Source: Bacteroidota bacterium
GTDB taxonomy: Bacteria > Bacteroidota > Bacteroidia > Chitinophagales > Chitinophagaceae
Direction of reading: 5' to 3'
NCBI GenBank assembly: GCA_023409675.1
Contig: JAEYRC010000073.1
Span: forward strand, 1 to 16,835
DNA: 16,835 bases
Position 1 is the stretch's first letter. Every line of letters begins with the position of its first letter. This document shows, in pieces, positions 13,509-16,835 of the stretch. Position numbers and translations under genes: made by a program. Below the pieces are notes generated by a model that saw nothing but the letters and a program-made list of their open reading frames with translations, was not told the DNA's origin and did not search any database.

Positions 13509-14651
13509 CTATTTCACGATAAGGTGATCATAAAGTGCCTGCATGATTTCTTTCACGGGTGCGCGCATGCTGCTGCCCTTCGCCGGATTTCCTCCACTGA
13601 TCATCACCACAATGCCATATTTATCTTTGGGATGAAAGAACATGGCGCTGAACAAACCATAGGCAGAGCCGGTATGGCCCATGAGTTTGATATTGTCAAG
13701 ATGATTTGTCGACTCATGCAGGGAAAGTCCATAGCCCTCTTTCATAGCTACAGGGGTTTGCATGGTTTTTGCGCTTTTCCTAGAAATGATCCGCTGATTT
13801 TTATATTTACCCTTGTTCATATGCATGAGCATATAAATGGCCAGGTGATTAGCGGATAATTTCATACCGCCCGTTGGTGAGAATACAGGAGTGGTGTAGC
13901 CCATTTTATAGTCATCAATTATTTCCTTTCTGGATGCATAGGCCTGGGGTGAAGGAACGAAAACACCTGAATCGCCATCATACGTATATAAGGTAACAAA
14001 GCGGCTGCTGTCGAGTTCATCCACATTATAGCCTCCATAAAGTTTTAGCGGTTGCAGAATGTGTTTATTGATATTTCGGTCAAAGCGTTCGCCGCTAACC
14101 CGCTCAATTACCGCCCCGGCCATATTGAAATTGAGGTTGCAATACTGGTAATCTGTTCCGGGTTCATAATCATTATAACACTTGGAAAAATCCGCATTGT
14201 TTTCCGGATTGATAACATCGAGGTTGAAATAACCCTGACTGTCATTAACAGAGGAAGTATGTGATAAGATCATTCGGAGTGTGATGACCTTTTCGGGAAA
14301 CTTTGGATTTCTGACCCTGAAGCCCACAAGATCACTAAAATCATCATCAAGCGACAATTTGCCGGCTTCTGCCAGTTGCATTAATGCGGTTGCTGTAAAC
14401 GATTTGGATATGGAGGCAATTCGGAACAGATCACTTTCCTCCACTGGCTCACCAGAGGAGAGATCCCTTTTTCCAAAAGCTTCGGAATAAATAATTTTCG
14501 ATTTATGTACAACAGCCACTGATACACCGGCAAGCTGATGTTTTTTCATGATGTCATTTATAGCGCCTGCTGCCGCTGCTTCCTGAGCCTGGGCTGTAAT
14601 CATGAAGAGCAAACAAAAGGTCCCTATAAATAATGAACGGAATACGTGCAT
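13509..14651 (-). CDS. Exported serine hydrolase, class C beta-lactamase/penicillin-binding fold
   Basis: The frame extends back to 14909, but those 86 codons overlap the divergent GH88 coding region. The ATG at 14651 begins a clean signal peptide (MHVFRSLFIGTFCLLF, cleavage near AQA-QEA), giving 380 residues, normal for the family. The active-site motifs are S80-I-S-K83 (SxxK nucleophile and base), Y170-C-N172 (YxN) and H326-T-G328 (HTG, replacing KTG). These define the Beta-lactamase (PF00144) superfamily, which includes D-aminopeptidases, esterases and AmpC-type enzymes. The HTG triad is more typical of esterase or peptidase members than of true AmpC (KTG), so penicillin resistance should not be assumed. 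It is periplasmic. The gene follows the copper cluster on the same strand but upstream of its regulator, and is divergent from GH88. Confidence 0.9.
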   Translation of the reverse strand: MHVFRSLFIGTFCLLFMITAQAQEAAAAGAINDIMKKHQLAGVSVAVVHKSKIIYSEAFGKRDLSSGEPVEESDLFRIASISKSFTATALMQLAEAGKLSLDDDFSDLVGFRVRNPKFPEKVITLRMILSHTSSVNDSQGYFNLDVINPENNADFSKCYNDYEPGTDYQYCNLNFNMAGAVIERVSGERFDRNINKHILQPLKLYGGYNVDELDSSRFVTLYTYDGDSGVFVPSPQAYASRKEIIDDYKMGYTTPVFSPTGGMKLSANHLAIYMLMHMNKGKYKNQRIISRKSAKTMQTPVAMKEGYGLSLHESTNHLDNIKLMGHTGSAYGLFSAMFFHPKDKYGIVVMISGGNPAKGSSMRAPVKEIMQALYDHLIVK

Positions 14652-14830
14652 AGCCTGGTTTGTTTTAATTTGATGGAGAATAACGCGGTGTTGAAGATAA
14701 TTAATCTCTCTGACCGGAAGCAGTGGTGCTTCAATTTCTTCCGGATTGCTGCTGTTAAGGAGTTCATCTGTTCCGATGGATTGTCCAACAGATGCAGAAG
14801 ATTGTCCAAGCAAATTGATCCATTTATCGT

Positions 14831-14838
14831 AATATTTG
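14831..14838 (+). promoter_or_regulatory. candidate -7 box for the GH88 gene
   Basis: AATATTTG matches seven of eight positions of TAnnTTTG (position one differs) and lies 22 bases before the ATG at 14860. An ATCGT-CAA-ACGAT dyad at 14841-14853 straddles the expected RNA start. No -33 TTTG is evident at normal spacing. Confidence 0.3.
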
Positions 14839-14859
14839 TGATCGTCAAACGATTTACCG

Positions 14860-16065
14860 ATGCGCCTATATCTGTATTGTCTTATTGCATTGCTTGGCCT
14901 GTCCTGCACGGCTACAAAAAATCCGCGTTTTTCAACCGATCAGGCGCTTGAGCAAAAGCTCAGGCTTGTACTTGATTCCGCGGTTATTCAATATGCGTTC
15001 ATAAAAGAAAATCTTGATTCAACGCTTCTTCCCCGAACCTTCGAACAGGGATCCCTGAAAACAACCCGCCCCGATGGCTGGGTAAGCGGCTTTTATCCGG
15101 GTACCTTATTTTATCTTTATGAATTCAGCCGGGATAAGCAGGTATTGACTGAAGCCTTGCGCAGTATGCGTTTGCTGGAGCAGGAACAGTTTAATAAACG
15201 CACGCATGACCTTGGCTTTATGATGTATTGCAGTTATGGAAATGCGAACCGCCTGGATCCGCGCCCACAGTATGATTCCGTGCTGATCAATGCCGCACGA
15301 TCCTTAAGTTCGCGCTTCAGTCCGACAGTTGGCTGCATCCGTTCCTGGGATTCTGAGCCTTCGAAATTCGTCGTTATTATCGATAATATGATGAACCTCG
15401 AATTGCTGATGTATGCATTTCGGCAAACCGGTGATTCCGCTTTTTATCACATTGCTGTAACCCATGCCAATACCACGCTGAAGCATCATTTCAGGCCCGA
15501 TAACAGTTCCTGGCATGTGGTAAATTATGATCCTCAGAATGGCGCGGTATTATCGAAGATCACGCACCAGGGTGCCGGAGATCATACCGCATGGGCAAGG
15601 GGGCAGGCCTGGGGTATGTATGGTTACACCATGATGTACCGCGAAACCGGAATACGCGCCTATCTTGATCAGGCCATAAAAATTGCTGATTTCATTCTTG
15701 CGCATCCCGCGATGCCCGATGATATGGTTCCCTATTGGGATTTTGATGCGCCGGGAATTCCGGAAGCCTACCGCGACGTGTCTGCTGCTGCGATCATGAG
15801 TTCTTCCCTTCTTGAACTTGCGTACTATACTGAAGGCGATAAAGGCCGATCCTATTTTAATGCCGCTGAAAAGATGCTGAGCAGTTTATCCGCGGCACCC
15901 TATAAATCTTCGGGTGATGAAGCGGGTGGATTTTTACTGAAACATGGAGTAGGACACCTGCCCGCCGATTCTGAGATTGACGTACCCCTGAGCTATGGAG
16001 ATTATTATTATGTAGAAGCCGTCCTGCGTTACCTGGGGATACAGGCTATTCCCATTGTTAATTAA
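14860..16065 (+). CDS. GH88 unsaturated glucuronyl hydrolase, probable lipoprotein
   Basis: The 401-residue length suits family GH88. The N-terminus (hydrophobic 3-15, then GLSC with C16) looks like a lipoprotein signal of the relaxed Bacteroidota type, so the enzyme is probably membrane-anchored. Core motifs of the (alpha/alpha)6 barrel are visible: GWVSGFYPGTLFYLYE at 73-88, HDLGFMMYCSYGN with D117, IIDNMMNLELL with D175, and GDHTAWARGQAWGMYG near 241-256. D117 and D175 match the two catalytic aspartates of Bacillus unsaturated glucuronyl hydrolase in context and spacing. The reaction hydrates the double bond of unsaturated uronic acids left by polysaccharide lyases, releasing them from oligosaccharides. 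No lyase gene is in view. The gene is divergent from the serine hydrolase, with a 208-bp shared upstream region. Confidence 0.93.
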   Translation: MRLYLYCLIALLGLSCTATKNPRFSTDQALEQKLRLVLDSAVIQYAFIKENLDSTLLPRTFEQGSLKTTRPDGWVSGFYPGTLFYLYEFSRDKQVLTEALRSMRLLEQEQFNKRTHDLGFMMYCSYGNANRLDPRPQYDSVLINAARSLSSRFSPTVGCIRSWDSEPSKFVVIIDNMMNLELLMYAFRQTGDSAFYHIAVTHANTTLKHHFRPDNSSWHVVNYDPQNGAVLSKITHQGAGDHTAWARGQAWGMYGYTMMYRETGIRAYLDQAIKIADFILAHPAMPDDMVPYWDFDAPGIPEAYRDVSAAAIMSSSLLELAYYTEGDKGRSYFNAAEKMLSSLSAAPYKSSGDEAGGFLLKHGVGHLPADSEIDVPLSYGDYYYVEAVLRYLGIQAIPIVN

Positions 16066-16174
16066 CTACTATATCAATACACAACTTGCCAGGCTAATTT
16101 GATTCATTTTCCGGAAGAGGTGGATTTATGCTGGTTTATAAATTTAATGATTGCCTCATCAGTAGTATTAATAA

Positions 16175-16835
16175 TTACCCAGGTGTCAGCTCTATCCAGG
16201 TCGGAACATGATCGCTGGTCTTTTCCCAGCCCCTGACCTCATGGTGGGTGCCGCCATCTTTCAGGCGGTTAAGCAGGGGAGGACTGATCAGGAAATGATC
16301 TATCCGCAGACCTGCATTCCGCGCATAGGCATTCCTGAAATAATCATAGAAAGTGTAGATAACGGTTTCCGGAAAGATCTTCCGAAGGGCATCCGTCCAG
16401 CCCTGTTTTAGTAAAACCTGGAATGCCTCCCGGGTTTCGGGACGGAAGAGCGCGTCTTTAACCCAGCGTTCAGGTTTATAAACATCAATCTCCGCAGGCA
16501 TTACATTGAAATCGCCGGCAAGGATAACCGGCTGCTGCCCGGCAATTAGTTCCGCGGTATGCACCTGCAGCCTGCTGAACCATTGCAATTTATAATCGAA
16601 TTTCGGACCCGGTGCAGGATTGCCATTGGGTAGGTATAAACAGGCTATTCTTAGATCGCCGACCACAGCTTCTATATAACGGCTATGCATATCCTCCGGA
16701 TCGCCGGGCAGTACGCGGCGCAGTTCTACCGGCGCTTCACTCCGGGAAAGTATGGCCACCCCATTCCAGCTTTTTTGTCCGTGCCAGATGGAAGAATATC
16801 CCGCAGCAGTAATGGCCTCCAGTGGGTACTTTTCC
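16175..16835 (-). CDS. xth: Exodeoxyribonuclease III (Xth family), N-terminus outside the window
   Basis: The reading frame is open to the window edge; 219 codons are visible before the stop at 16177-16175. The GTG at 16759 is an internal Val codon in the conserved block HGQKSWNGVAILSR, not a start. The family is usually about 255-270 residues, so roughly 35-45 N-terminal residues, including the QETK metal-binding motif, lie beyond. Conserved motifs follow in order: YLPNGNPAPGPKFDYKLQW, LAGDFNVMP (GDFN at 16516-16505), the RIDHFLIS strand, and SDHVP (SDH at 16216-16208) near the end. These belong to the EEP nuclease fold of AP endonuclease/exonuclease III, which cuts DNA at abasic sites and trims 3' ends in base-excision repair. 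It converges with the GH88 gene; the 109-bp gap shows no clear terminator. Confidence 0.93.
   Translation of the reverse strand, partial: EKYPLEAITAAGYSSIWHGQKSWNGVAILSRSEAPVELRRVLPGDPEDMHSRYIEAVVGDLRIACLYLPNGNPAPGPKFDYKLQWFSRLQVHTAELIAGQQPVILAGDFNVMPAEIDVYKPERWVKDALFRPETREAFQVLLKQGWTDALRKIFPETVIYTFYDYFRNAYARNAGLRIDHFLISPPLLNRLKDGGTHHEVRGWEKTSDHVPTWIELTPG

Noticed and set aside
14652..14909. N-terminal extension of the serine-hydrolase frame
   Set aside because: It runs into the divergent GH88 coding region and would place the signal peptide internally; the ATG at 14651 gives a normal exported protein.
16066..16174. ACTACT/AGTAGT pairing across the gap between GH88 and xth as a terminator
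   Set aside because: The arms are only six bases and about 90 bases apart, with no T-run; not credible as a terminator.

Overview
The window looks like a chromosomal stretch of a Bacteroidota bacterium, probably a Chitinophagaceae-like member (family level is inference). The reasons are the gene content (GH127, S9 peptidase, DUF3127, a short Crp-type regulator beside YceI, an HMA-AraC regulator), start codons without clear Shine-Dalgarno sites, and -7 boxes resembling TAnnTTTG, including one perfect copy at 8191-8198. No rRNA, tRNA, transposase, phage gene or CRISPR array is visible.

Layout. (1) 1-1160: the 3' part of a protein with a C-terminal formylglycine-generating-enzyme (SUMF1/FGE) type domain that lacks the catalytic cysteine pair; its start lies outside the window. 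(2) 1167-1264: a 98-bp hairpin repeat. (3) 1327-3279: an exported GH127 beta-L-arabinofuranosidase with a complete Zn/Cys active site. (4) 3357-3647: a 96-residue membrane protein of unknown role, reverse strand. (5) 3770-4006: a second copy of the hairpin repeat with extra tandem half-units. (6) 4014-6200: an exported S9 prolyl-oligopeptidase-family peptidase, reverse strand. (7) 6369-9885, forward strand: an FAD/NAD(P)-binding protein, a small DUF3127 OB-fold protein with an SSB-like acidic tail, a Crp-family regulator and a YceI lipid-binding protein, closed by a strong terminator at 9976-10024. (8) 13370-10045, reverse strand: a copper-handling cluster of HMA-AraC regulator, P1B-1 Cu ATPase and small HMA metallochaperone. 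(9) 13509-14651: a periplasmic serine hydrolase of the class C beta-lactamase fold, divergent from (10) 14860-16065, a GH88 unsaturated glucuronyl hydrolase lipoprotein. (11) 16175-16835: the C-terminal part of exodeoxyribonuclease III, reverse strand, running off the window.

How they fit together. GH127 and GH88 suggest use of plant or microbial polysaccharides containing arabinose and uronic acid, but no SusC/SusD pair is present, so this is not a complete polysaccharide-utilisation locus. The most coherent functional unit is the copper cluster: all three proteins carry a CxxC metal-binding motif, and the regulator appears to join a metal-sensing fold to an AraC DNA-binding domain. The least explained material is the pair of related hairpin repeats around GH127 and the cysteine-less FGE-like domain.
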